A DNA stretch of 64,000 nucleotides from contig CAUGNO010000002.1 in assembly GCA_959600905.1 (NCBI GenBank), positions 124,001 through 188,000 of the forward strand. Reading direction: 5' to 3'. Shown in pieces: positions 34,990 through 41,919 of the stretch (its first letter is position 1; each line of letters begins with the position of its first letter). The notes under the pieces were generated by a model that worked only from the letters and a program-made list of their open reading frames with translations, did no database searches and was not told where the DNA came from. The position numbers were made by a program, and so were the translations under genes. Origin of the DNA: UMGS1975 sp959600905 (lineage in GTDB: Bacteria; Bacillota; Clostridia; Christensenellales; QAND01).

Positions 34990-36654
34990 ATGTTCTCTTC
35001 CGTCGACACCATGTGGGTGCTCATCGGCGCGGCGCTGGTCTTTTTCATGCAGGCAGGCTTTGCCATGGTGGAAACCGGCTTTACCCGCGCCAAAAACGCC
35101 GGCAACATCGTCATGAAAAACCTCATGGATTTTTGCATCGGCACCCCCGTTTTCTGGATCCTGGGCTTTGGCATCATGTTCGGCACCGATCTTGGCGGCT
35201 TTATCGGGCTCCCGGATCTGTTTGTGCAGGGCAATTATGATTCTACCTTCCCTACCATGGCCTTCCTGATCTTTCAGACTGTATTCTGTGCCACAGCAGC
35301 CACCATCGTATCCGGCGCTATGGCAGAGCGTACAAAGTTTTCAGCCTACTGCCTATACAGCCTTGCCATCAGCGCCGTTGTCTATCCCATCTCCGGGCAC
35401 TGGATCTGGGGCGGCGGCTGGCTCAGCCAGCTTGGCTTCCACGACTTTGCAGGCTCCACCGCCGTACACATGGTAGGCGGCGTCGCTGCCCTCATCGGCG
35501 CGAAAATGGTCGGCCCGCGTATCGGCAAATACGGCAAAGACGGCAAGCCCAAAGCCATTCTCGGCCACAGCCTTACCCTGGGCGCGCTCGGCGTGTTCAT
35601 CCTATGGTTCTGCTGGTTCGGCTTTAACGGATGCTCCACCGTCTCCGCCACCGGCGATGAATCGCTGCTGTCCATGTCCAACATTTTTGTAACCACCAAC
35701 CTTTCGGCTGCCGTAGCTACCGTGGCCGTGATGATCATCACCTGGGTACGCTACAAAAAGCCCGATGTTTCTATGACTCTAAATGGCTCTTTGGCTGGCC
35801 TCGTTGCCGTTACGGCAGGATGCGACATGGTCAATCCCTTCGGCGCTGCCTGCATCGGCCTCATTGCCGGGTTCGTCGTTGTTTTCGGCATTGAGTTCAT
35901 CGATAAAAAGCTGAAGATCGACGATCCCGTCGGCGCCATCGGCGTACACGGCCTTTGCGGCGCAACGGGTACGCTGCTCACCGGCCTGTTTGCCGTAGAC
36001 GGCGGCGTGTTCTACGGCGGCGGCTTCTCGTTCCTCGGTGTACAGGCGCTGGGCGTCGTATCCGTCATCGCTTGGGTCACAGTGATGATGGTCATCATCT
36101 ATACCCTCATCAAAAAAACCATCGGCCTGCGCGTGTCCCCGGCCGAGGAGATCGCCGGCCTAGACGTTACCGAGCACGGCCTGGCCAGCAGCTATGCCGA
36201 TTTTATGCCCACCAACGGCTTTGTCGGCCAGAGCGCATCGGTAGACACCGCCATACCCGTCGAGGTTCACACCGCCTCCGGCCACGTCGATCCTGGGCTT
36301 AAGATGACCAAGGTCGCCATCGTCGCCAATCGAAACAAGTTTGAGGCGCTCAACAGCGCGCTAAATGCCATCGGCGTCACAGGCATGACGGTCACCCAGG
36401 TCATGGGCTGCGGCGTACAGAAAGGGCACGGCGAATTTTACCGCGGCGTAGAGGTGGAAATGGCGCTGCTTCCCAAGATCAAGGTAGAGGTGGTCGTCTC
36501 CACCGTTCCTGTGGAAACAGTGATACAGACCGCGAAAAACGCCCTGTTCACCGGCCATATCGGCGATGGTAAGATCTTCGTCTATGATGTGGAAAACGTC
36601 GTAAAGATTCGTACCGGAGAAGAAGGCCCCGCCGCCTTGCAGGATGAGGACTAG
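34990..36654 (+). CDS. amt: ammonium transporter fused to PII signalling domain
   Basis: Residues 1 to about 405 form an 11-helix Amt channel with the pore histidine pair His160 and His320 and an extracellular N-terminus without a cleaved signal. A roughly 30-residue linker leads to a C-terminal PII (GlnB/GlnK) domain (about 438-545). PII proteins normally block Amt from the cytoplasm when nitrogen is plentiful; here the regulator is tethered. The T-loop keeps Tyr484 (FYRG), but the Tyr modified by uridylylation in enterics is Val489, so this modification is not possible. The ATG follows AGGAGGT. A strong terminator ends the unit. Confidence 0.95.
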   Translation: MFSSVDTMWVLIGAALVFFMQAGFAMVETGFTRAKNAGNIVMKNLMDFCIGTPVFWILGFGIMFGTDLGGFIGLPDLFVQGNYDSTFPTMAFLIFQTVFCATAATIVSGAMAERTKFSAYCLYSLAISAVVYPISGHWIWGGGWLSQLGFHDFAGSTAVHMVGGVAALIGAKMVGPRIGKYGKDGKPKAILGHSLTLGALGVFILWFCWFGFNGCSTVSATGDESLLSMSNIFVTTNLSAAVATVAVMIITWVRYKKPDVSMTLNGSLAGLVAVTAGCDMVNPFGAACIGLIAGFVVVFGIEFIDKKLKIDDPVGAIGVHGLCGATGTLLTGLFAVDGGVFYGGGFSFLGVQALGVVSVIAWVTVMMVIIYTLIKKTIGLRVSPAEEIAGLDVTEHGLASSYADFMPTNGFVGQSASVDTAIPVEVHTASGHVDPGLKMTKVAIVANRNKFEALNSALNAIGVTGMTVTQVMGCGVQKGHGEFYRGVEVEMALLPKIKVEVVVSTVPVETVIQTAKNALFTGHIGDGKIFVYDVENVVKIRTGEEGPAALQDED

Positions 36655-36672
36655 CCGATCTTCCTGTTTTAG

Positions 36673-36709
36673 CCGGGAAAGGAGTAATCTGCTCTTTTCC
36701 CGGTTTTTT
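36673..36709 (+). terminator. terminator of amt
   Basis: A 12-bp stem (36673-36684 with 36692-36703, one G-T) has a 7-base loop and is followed by six T. Confidence 0.92.
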
Positions 36710-36720
36710 GCTGCGTTCAT

Positions 36721-36749
36721 TTGACTTTTTGCGTTCTTGGTTCTATAAT
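36721..36749 (+). promoter_or_regulatory. promoter of the DUF134-Mrp-NifX-like operon
   Basis: -35 TTGACT (36721-36726), 17-base spacer, -10 TATAAT (36744-36749). A short palindrome GCATATGC lies just downstream. Confidence 0.82.
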
Positions 36750-36782
36750 TTGTGCATATGCCCAATATAGGAGGTGATTGGT

Positions 36783-37157
36783 ATGCCCCGTACCAGCAAA
36801 TGCCGGCGCGTCTGTGCGCTGCCGCCCAACGCGGTATTTACCCCGCAGCAAACGCCCTGCGCTTTCGTCGTGCTCACCGTAGAGCAGGTAGAGGCCCTGC
36901 GCCTTTGCGATTTAGAGGGGTTTGACCAGGATAAGGCCGCCGAGCAGATGATGATTTCCCGCGGCACCCTGCAGCGTATTTTATACAGCGCGCGCCGCCA
37001 GATGGCCGATGCCCTGGTTCATGGCAAAGGCATCCGCATTGAGGGCGGGCATTACCAGCTGCACCATCCGGGCTGTGCCTGCCAGGCAGCCTGCCAGCAT
37101 TGCAGGCTGCCGCATACCAGCGAAAATCAAGAAAACGAGGGATCCCAACATGAGTGA
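36783..37157 (+). CDS. DUF134 family protein
   Basis: A 124-residue protein of the DUF134 family: an N-terminal basic Cys-containing segment (PRTSKCRRVCALP), a helix-turn-helix-like stretch (LRLCDLEGFDQDKAAEQMMISRGTLQRIL) and a Cys/His-rich tail (HHPGCACQAACQHCRLPH). The helix-turn-helix resembles sigma-factor region 4, so DNA binding is plausible. The tail could hold a metal or iron-sulfur cluster. The ATG at 36783 has AGGAGGTG 9 bases before it. It overlaps the Mrp gene by 8 bases. These families are often neighbours; a regulator of the iron-sulfur or metal-cofactor genes is inferred. Confidence 0.82.
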   Translation: MPRTSKCRRVCALPPNAVFTPQQTPCAFVVLTVEQVEALRLCDLEGFDQDKAAEQMMISRGTLQRILYSARRQMADALVHGKGIRIEGGHYQLHHPGCACQAACQHCRLPHTSENQENEGSQHE

Positions 37158-37989
37158 AGAATGCAACCACGTCTGCGAAGGCTGCCCTTCCGCAGGCAGC
37201 TGCCAGAGCAATCCGCAAAACACCAAAGCACAGTTCCGTGCCGATTTGAATCCCGCCAGCCGCGTGGATAAGGTCATCGGCGTCGTATCCGGTAAGGGGG
37301 GCGTGGGCAAATCCATGGTCACGTCGCTGCTGGCCATCGCCGCCAACAAAGCCGGGCACACCACCGCCATTTTGGACGCCGACATTACCGGCCCTTCCAT
37401 CCCCCGCACCTTTGGCCTCAAGGAAAAGGCGGTGGGTACGGAAAACGCCATCTATCCCGTCACGACCAGCACCGGCATCCAGGTGATGAGCATCAACCTT
37501 TTGCTGGATCGTGAAAACGATCCCGTTGTTTGGCGCGGCCCCATCATCGGCGAGACCGTCAAACAGTTCTGGTCGGATGTGCTGTGGAAGGATGTCAACG
37601 TCATGTTCATCGATATGCCGCCCGGCACCGGCGACGTGCCGCTTACCGTGTACCAGTCTCTGCCGCTGGATGGCATCATCATCGTCACCTCCCCGCAGGA
37701 GTTGGTCTCCATGATCGTCGGCAAGGCCGTCAACATGGCCGCCCTGATGGAGGTGCCCATCCTTGGCATCGTGGAAAACATGAGCTATGTGGAATGTCCG
37801 GATTGCGGCAAGCATATCCAGCTCTTTGGCGAAAGCCATCTGGAAGAAACCGCCCTACAGTACAATCTGCGCATTTTGGATCGCCTGCCCATCGATCCCC
37901 AGCTGGCCCGCGCCTGCGACCAGGGTACCCTGGAGCTATACGGCGGCGATCTGTTGAAAAACGCGGTAGAAGCCGTGGAAAAGGTTTGA
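37150..37989 (+). CDS. Mrp/NBP35-type P-loop ATPase, iron-sulfur carrier family
   Basis: Soluble ATPase of 279 residues that in its family binds and transfers [4Fe-4S] clusters. It has an N-terminal Cys cluster (Cys5, 9, 12, 18), the deviant Walker A motif SGKGGVGKS at about 47-55, Walker B-type IDMPPGTGD, and a CxxC (CPDC) near residue 218 that bridges a cluster at the dimer interface. The ATG at 37150 lies inside the end of the DUF134 gene. It sits between DUF134 and a NifX-like metal-cofactor protein. Confidence 0.92.
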   Translation: MSEECNHVCEGCPSAGSCQSNPQNTKAQFRADLNPASRVDKVIGVVSGKGGVGKSMVTSLLAIAANKAGHTTAILDADITGPSIPRTFGLKEKAVGTENAIYPVTTSTGIQVMSINLLLDRENDPVVWRGPIIGETVKQFWSDVLWKDVNVMFIDMPPGTGDVPLTVYQSLPLDGIIIVTSPQELVSMIVGKAVNMAALMEVPILGIVENMSYVECPDCGKHIQLFGESHLEETALQYNLRILDRLPIDPQLARACDQGTLELYGGDLLKNAVEAVEKV

Positions 37990-38003
37990 AAGGAGTGCTA
38001 CAT

Positions 38004-38423
38004 ATGAAACTTGCAGTTACCGCACAAAATGGCCAGGTGTTTCAGCACTTTGGCAAATGCCCGTCCTTTGCAGTGTTTACCGTAGAGGGCAAAGCCGCCT
38101 CCGATCCTGTATTGCTCGATGCTACCGGCAGCGGCCATGCCGCCATGGCCGGCTTTTTGAAAAACAACGGCGTGGATACCGTGATCTGCGGTGGCATCGG
38201 CGCCCCGGCCAAGCAAATGCTTTTGGATCAGGGCATCCAGGTCGTCTCCGGCGCCTCCGGCGATATTGGCGCCGCCGTGCAGGCGTTTTTGGACGGCACC
38301 TTGAAGGATAGTGTCCTGCCCACGTGTACCCATCATCACGGCGAGCACGAGCATGAGCACAACTGCGATTGCGGCAGCCATGGCGCGCACGGCCATGAGC
38401 ACTGCGGAGGCCATCACAGCTGA
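38004..38423 (+). CDS. NifX/NifB-type dinitrogenase cofactor-domain protein with His-rich tail
   Basis: Residues 1 to about 105 form a dinitrogenase iron-molybdenum cofactor biosynthesis domain (MKLAVTAQNGQVFQHFGKCPSFAVF ... CGGIGAPAKQML). This family binds Fe-S or Fe-Mo precursors and also occurs in organisms without nitrogenase. The last 33 residues contain 12 His and 4 Cys, a probable metal store or sensor. AAAGGAG lies 7 bases upstream. Third gene of the unit. No nitrogenase structural gene is in the window, so a nitrogen fixation role should not be assumed. Confidence 0.85.
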   Translation: MKLAVTAQNGQVFQHFGKCPSFAVFTVEGKAASDPVLLDATGSGHAAMAGFLKNNGVDTVICGGIGAPAKQMLLDQGIQVVSGASGDIGAAVQAFLDGTLKDSVLPTCTHHHGEHEHEHNCDCGSHGAHGHEHCGGHHS

Positions 38424-38437
38424 TCCTTTCGCATTCT

Positions 38438-38460
38438 AAAGGGCCTTTTGGCCCTTTTTT
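38438..38460 (+). terminator. terminator of the DUF134-Mrp-NifX-like unit
   Basis: An 8-bp stem AAAGGGCC with GGCCCTTT has a TTTT loop and a T-run. Confidence 0.9.
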
Positions 38461-38462
38461 TC

Positions 38463-38491
38463 TGTACAAAACCAGCTGGGCGTTTTACACT
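38463..38491 (+). promoter_or_regulatory. possible queH promoter
   Basis: -35 TGTACA (38463-38468), 17-base spacer, -10 TACACT (38486-38491), 22 bases before the start codon. The -35 match is weak. Confidence 0.4.
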
Positions 38492-38513
38492 ATGGGCAAA
38501 AGGATGTGGCATC

Positions 38514-39116
38514 ATGAACCAAATCAATTATGATCGGCAAATGCAAGCGCAGATCGGATCGCTGCCCAGCGGATCCCGCCCCACCCTGCTTTTGCATAGC
38601 TGCTGCGGCCCCTGCAGCTCTGCCGTGCTAGAGCGGTTGGCGCCGCATTTTGACATCACCGTTTTTTTCTACAATCCCAACATTCTGCCTCAAGAGGAGT
38701 ATCAGCACCGCCTGCGCGAACAGCGCCGCCTGCTCCGCCACATGGTGCTGCCCCGGCCCATCGCGCTATGGGAAAGGCCGTATGAGCCGGATGCCTTTTT
38801 CGATCAGGCCCAGGGTCTGGCAAACGAGCCGGAGGGAGGCCGCCGATGTACGGCCTGTTTTTCTCTCCGCTTACAGCGCACCGCCGAAACAGCGGCCGCC
38901 CATGGCTTTGATTTTTTTACCACAACCCTGTCCGTCAGCCCGCACAAAAACGCCGTGCTCATCAACGAGATCGGCGCGGCCCTGCAAACGGAATCCTGCC
39001 GCTTTTTATTTGCGGATTTCAAAAAGCGCGGCGGCTACCAGCGTTCGCTTGCCTTATCCCGCCAATACGGGCTCTACCGGCAGCGCTACTGCGGATGCCC
39101 CTTTTCCCTTCGCTAG
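38514..39116 (+). CDS. queH: epoxyqueuosine reductase QueH
   Basis: Last step of queuosine tRNA modification, reducing epoxyqueuosine to queuosine; the cobalamin-independent alternative to QueG. The 200-residue protein has the paired-cysteine motif HSCCGPCSS (Cys30, 31, 34), CTACFSLRL and a C-terminal CGCPFS, which bind iron-sulfur and iron cofactors in the family. It appears monocistronic, between a terminator and the promoter of the two-component system. Confidence 0.92.
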   Translation: MNQINYDRQMQAQIGSLPSGSRPTLLLHSCCGPCSSAVLERLAPHFDITVFFYNPNILPQEEYQHRLREQRRLLRHMVLPRPIALWERPYEPDAFFDQAQGLANEPEGGRRCTACFSLRLQRTAETAAAHGFDFFTTTLSVSPHKNAVLINEIGAALQTESCRFLFADFKKRGGYQRSLALSRQYGLYRQRYCGCPFSLR

Positions 39117-39122
39117 TCTTGC

Positions 39123-39151
39123 TTGTGGACGCTCTCTGTTTATGATAAAAT
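39123..39151 (+). promoter_or_regulatory. promoter of the two-component system
   Basis: -35 TTGTGG (39123-39128), 17-base spacer, -10 TAAAAT (39146-39151). Confidence 0.55.
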
Positions 39152-39221
39152 GCTTGTCAGGCAGCGCAGCCGCTTTGCCTTTTTACAGCTTGTCAGGCGT
39201 ACCTGTGCGGTACGCCTTTTT
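39152..39221 (+). repeat. duplicated hairpin-terminator modules in the regulator leader
   Basis: The 11-base sequence GCTTGTCAGGC occurs twice, 36 bases apart (39152 and 39188). Each copy leads into a hairpin and a T-run: an imperfect one at 39159-39184 and a perfect 9-bp stem (AGGCGTACC with GGTACGCCT, 39195-39217) followed by TTTTT. Both lie between promoter and response regulator start, so they should attenuate expression of the system. Confidence 0.6.
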
Positions 39222-39253
39222 GCTTCGTTTTCTCAAAAGGAGGGGAAACTCCT

Positions 39254-39937
39254 ATGGACTCTGCCAAGATCCTATTGGTCGAGGATGACCAAACCATTTC
39301 CATGGGGCTGGAATTTGCCCTATGCCAGGAAGGATATACCGTTACCGCCTGCGCACGCATCTCAGAGGCCCGGCAGGCGCTTTCTTCCCATGCATTCCAT
39401 CTCGCGATTTTGGATATCAACCTGCCGGATGGCGATGGCTATGCGCTCTGCAAGCAGATCAAGCAAGCTTCGCCCGCAACCTCCATCATCTTTCTCACCG
39501 TGCATGAAGAGGAAATGAGCGCCGTCATGGGCTTGGAGCTGGGCGCTGACGACTATATCACAAAGCCGTTTCGCCTGCGCGAGCTGCTGGCCCGTGTCAA
39601 GGCAGTGCTGCGCCGCGGCCAATCGCTGGCCACCAACATGCTGCAGGTAGGGCCTCTGCGCCTGTATCCAGACCAAGCAAAGGTATACCGCCAGGAAGAG
39701 GAGCTCTTTCTCACCGCTATGGAATACCGTCTGCTGCTCGCCTTTATGCGTCACCCCGGCCAGGTGCTTACCCGCAGCCGCCTGATGGAAGCGCTTTGGG
39801 ATGTGGACGGCGCTTTTGTGGAGGATAATACCCTCTCCGTCTATGTGCGCCGCCTGCGCGAAAAGATCGGCGATACCGATGCTGCCCAGCCGCTGATTGC
39901 CACGGTTCGCGGCCTAGGCTATCGAATGGAAGGATAA
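39254..39937 (+). CDS. OmpR-family response regulator
   Basis: A 227-residue regulator with a receiver domain (acidic pair Asp11/Asp12, phospho-acceptor Asp54 in LDINLPDGDG, Thr and Lys positions in FLTVHEE and ITKPF) and a C-terminal winged helix (about 128-227). AAAAGGAGGGG precedes the ATG. It lies 6 bases before its histidine kinase and upstream of an ABC transporter with a large permease, the Bce/Psd gene order that senses and removes peptide antibiotics. The peptide-antibiotic role is inferred from this order. Confidence 0.9.
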   Translation: MDSAKILLVEDDQTISMGLEFALCQEGYTVTACARISEARQALSSHAFHLAILDINLPDGDGYALCKQIKQASPATSIIFLTVHEEEMSAVMGLELGADDYITKPFRLRELLARVKAVLRRGQSLATNMLQVGPLRLYPDQAKVYRQEEELFLTAMEYRLLLAFMRHPGQVLTRSRLMEALWDVDGAFVEDNTLSVYVRRLREKIGDTDAAQPLIATVRGLGYRMEG

Positions 39938-39943
39938 AAAATC

Positions 39944-41152
39944 ATGCGCTTTTTCAAAAATCCTGAAATCAGGTCCTATCTGCTATGGATGCTAGCAAGC
40001 CTATGCCTCTTGTGTGTCATGGGCTTGTTTTTTAGCTGGCAGATCCAACGCCACACCCAAGCCATTTTGGCCGATCATGACGCCGCAGCCGTAGGTGCAC
40101 TGGTGCAGGCCTATCCGGAGCAGGAGCTTTCCATTGTGCGCCAGTTTACCAAGCAGCCGGCCCCTGCTGCGTTGGAAGCCGGGCGTGCCGTGCTGGCCAA
40201 ATACAACTACACCTCCGCACAGCCGCTGTCCATGCCCGTTTCCTTTTGGCTGTATGCCGGCGGCTGTTTTGTGCTGTTCTGCACAGCCGGCCTAGTCTGC
40301 CTTGCCAAGATCTTCCGCAAGATCCGCCATATCACCTGGTACCTGCAAAAGGCCGCCCGCGATGAGCCCGCCGCCGCGCTGCTGGATTGCCAGGAGGGGG
40401 ATCTTGGCTATCTCTCCAATGAGTCCGTCAAAGTCGCCCGCACCCTGTATCACGACGCCGAACGCTCGCGAAACGAGCGCGCAGCGCTCTCCCGCGCCAT
40501 CTCGGATATTTCCCATCAAATCAAAACCCCTATTACCTCTATGACAATGCTGACGGATCTTCTGCTGGAACAGCCCTTAGACGAAGCCCAGCGCACGGTA
40601 TTTCTCCAACGCCTCACCGCGCAGATCAGCCGCATCAAATGGCTGGTAGATGCGCTGTTAAAGCTCTCCAAGCTAGACAGCGGCACCATTGCGATGGAAC
40701 GTAAGGCCGTCAGCTGCCAATCCCTGATGGAGCACTGCCTTCTGCCGCTCTATCCGCTGATGCAGCAGCGACAAATACGCTACCGGGCCAAAGGCCAGTT
40801 CAACGTCTGCTTTACCGGCGATCTCTTTTGGATGACAGAGGCTGTGGGCAACATCCTGAAAAACTGTGTTGAGCATACCCCGCCCGGCGGTGCCGTTACC
40901 GTGTCCGCCGAAGGCAACCCCCTATATACCGAGCTTTGTATCGAGGATACCGGGGAAGGCATAGATCCTGAAGACCTCCCCCATCTGTTTGAACGCTTTT
41001 ACCGCGGCAAAAACGCATCGCCAGACAGCGTCGGCATCGGCTTAGCGCTGTCCAAATCCATCATTGAAAAAAATGGCGGCATCGTCGATGTCAAAAGCCA
41101 GCCGGGGTGCGGCAGCCGGTTTTCCATTCGCCTGTACCATGGCGTTGTATAA
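39944..41152 (+). CDS. sensor histidine kinase
   Basis: A 402-residue membrane kinase. Two transmembrane helices (about 11-31 and 99-121) enclose a roughly 65-residue extracytoplasmic loop. A dimerisation domain with phosphorylated His191 (SDISHQIKTPI) follows, then the ATPase domain with N, G1 and G2 boxes (NILKNCVEH, IEDTGEGID, GIGLALSK). The loop is larger than in the 'intramembrane-sensing' BceS kinases, so it may detect its signal directly. Partner of the response regulator upstream. Confidence 0.9.
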   Translation: MRFFKNPEIRSYLLWMLASLCLLCVMGLFFSWQIQRHTQAILADHDAAAVGALVQAYPEQELSIVRQFTKQPAPAALEAGRAVLAKYNYTSAQPLSMPVSFWLYAGGCFVLFCTAGLVCLAKIFRKIRHITWYLQKAARDEPAAALLDCQEGDLGYLSNESVKVARTLYHDAERSRNERAALSRAISDISHQIKTPITSMTMLTDLLLEQPLDEAQRTVFLQRLTAQISRIKWLVDALLKLSKLDSGTIAMERKAVSCQSLMEHCLLPLYPLMQQRQIRYRAKGQFNVCFTGDLFWMTEAVGNILKNCVEHTPPGGAVTVSAEGNPLYTELCIEDTGEGIDPEDLPHLFERFYRGKNASPDSVGIGLALSKSIIEKNGGIVDVKSQPGCGSRFSIRLYHGVV

Positions 41153-41153
41153 C

Positions 41154-41169
41154 ATGACAAAACTGTCAT
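41154..41169 (+). promoter_or_regulatory. candidate Bce-type response regulator binding site
   Basis: The palindrome ATGACAAAACTGTCAT fits the BceR-type operator form TNACA-N4-TGTNA. It lies 12 bases upstream of a weak promoter-like TTGCCA (41182-41187) ahead of the ABC transporter genes, where the phosphorylated regulator would be expected to bind. Confidence 0.5.
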
Positions 41170-41235
41170 CTTCTCCGTCACTTGCCAGACACCCCCATTG
41201 GGTATGGTAGACCTTGGAAGGAGCGATCAAAACGT

Positions 41236-41919
41236 ATGAGCATCGTAAAAGTGGAAAATTTGACCAAGGTCTACGGCAAGGGCAGCGCCCAGGTCACCGC
41301 ATTGGACAACGTAAGCTTTGAGGTCCCAAAGGGGCAGTTCTTGGCCATCGTGGGGCCCTCCGGTTCGGGAAAGAGCACGCTGCTCCATCTTTTGGGCGGC
41401 GTGGACCGCCCCACCTCCGGCCGCGTACTGATTGACGGCGAGGACATCTATGCCCTCAATGAAAGCAACCTGGCCGTATTCCGCCGGCGCCAGGTAGGGC
41501 TGATCTATCAGTTCTACAACCTGCTGCCCGTGCTGAATGTAGAGGAAAACATTACGCTGCCTCTGCTGCTGGATGGCCAAACGCCGGACAAAACCCAGCT
41601 CAGCCAGCTGATGCATACGCTGGGCCTGGAAAACCGCCTAAACCATCTACCCAACCAACTATCCGGCGGCCAACAGCAGCGCGTTTCCATCGGCCGGGCA
41701 CTTATTGCCAACCCAGCCATTGTGCTGGCAGATGAGCCCACCGGCAACCTGGACAGCAAAAATTCCCAGGAAATCATCGACCTATTGAAAATCTCGAACA
41801 GCATGTATCAGCAGACCGTTATCATCATCACGCACGATACCAACATCGCCCTAAAGGCAGACCGTATCCTGCGCATCGAGGACGGGCGCATCGTCAGCGA
41901 TGAGGTGAATCGTCCATGA
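41236..41919 (+). CDS. ABC transporter ATP-binding protein (MacB/BceA type)
   Basis: A 227-residue ATPase of the LolD/MacB/BceA class with Walker A GPSGSGKST (about 36-44), signature LSGGQQQRVS and Walker B IVLADEPTGNLD. It works with the FtsX-like permease that overlaps it by 4 bases. The ATG at 41236 has AAGGAG at a rather long distance of about 12 bases. The operator upstream suggests induction by the neighbouring two-component system. Confidence 0.92.
   Translation: MSIVKVENLTKVYGKGSAQVTALDNVSFEVPKGQFLAIVGPSGSGKSTLLHLLGGVDRPTSGRVLIDGEDIYALNESNLAVFRRRQVGLIYQFYNLLPVLNVEENITLPLLLDGQTPDKTQLSQLMHTLGLENRLNHLPNQLSGGQQQRVSIGRALIANPAIVLADEPTGNLDSKNSQEIIDLLKISNSMYQQTVIIITHDTNIALKADRILRIEDGRIVSDEVNRP

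Noticed and set aside
37530..38423. 297-codon frame that reads through the end of the Mrp gene into the NifX-like gene
   Set aside because: The first half is out of frame with Mrp and Arg/His-rich; the true start at 38004 has AAAGGAG and matches the family N-terminus.
36783..38423. Nitrogen fixation cluster
   Set aside because: A NifX-like domain and an Mrp ATPase occur in many non-fixing anaerobes; no nifHDK or nifB is present in the window.
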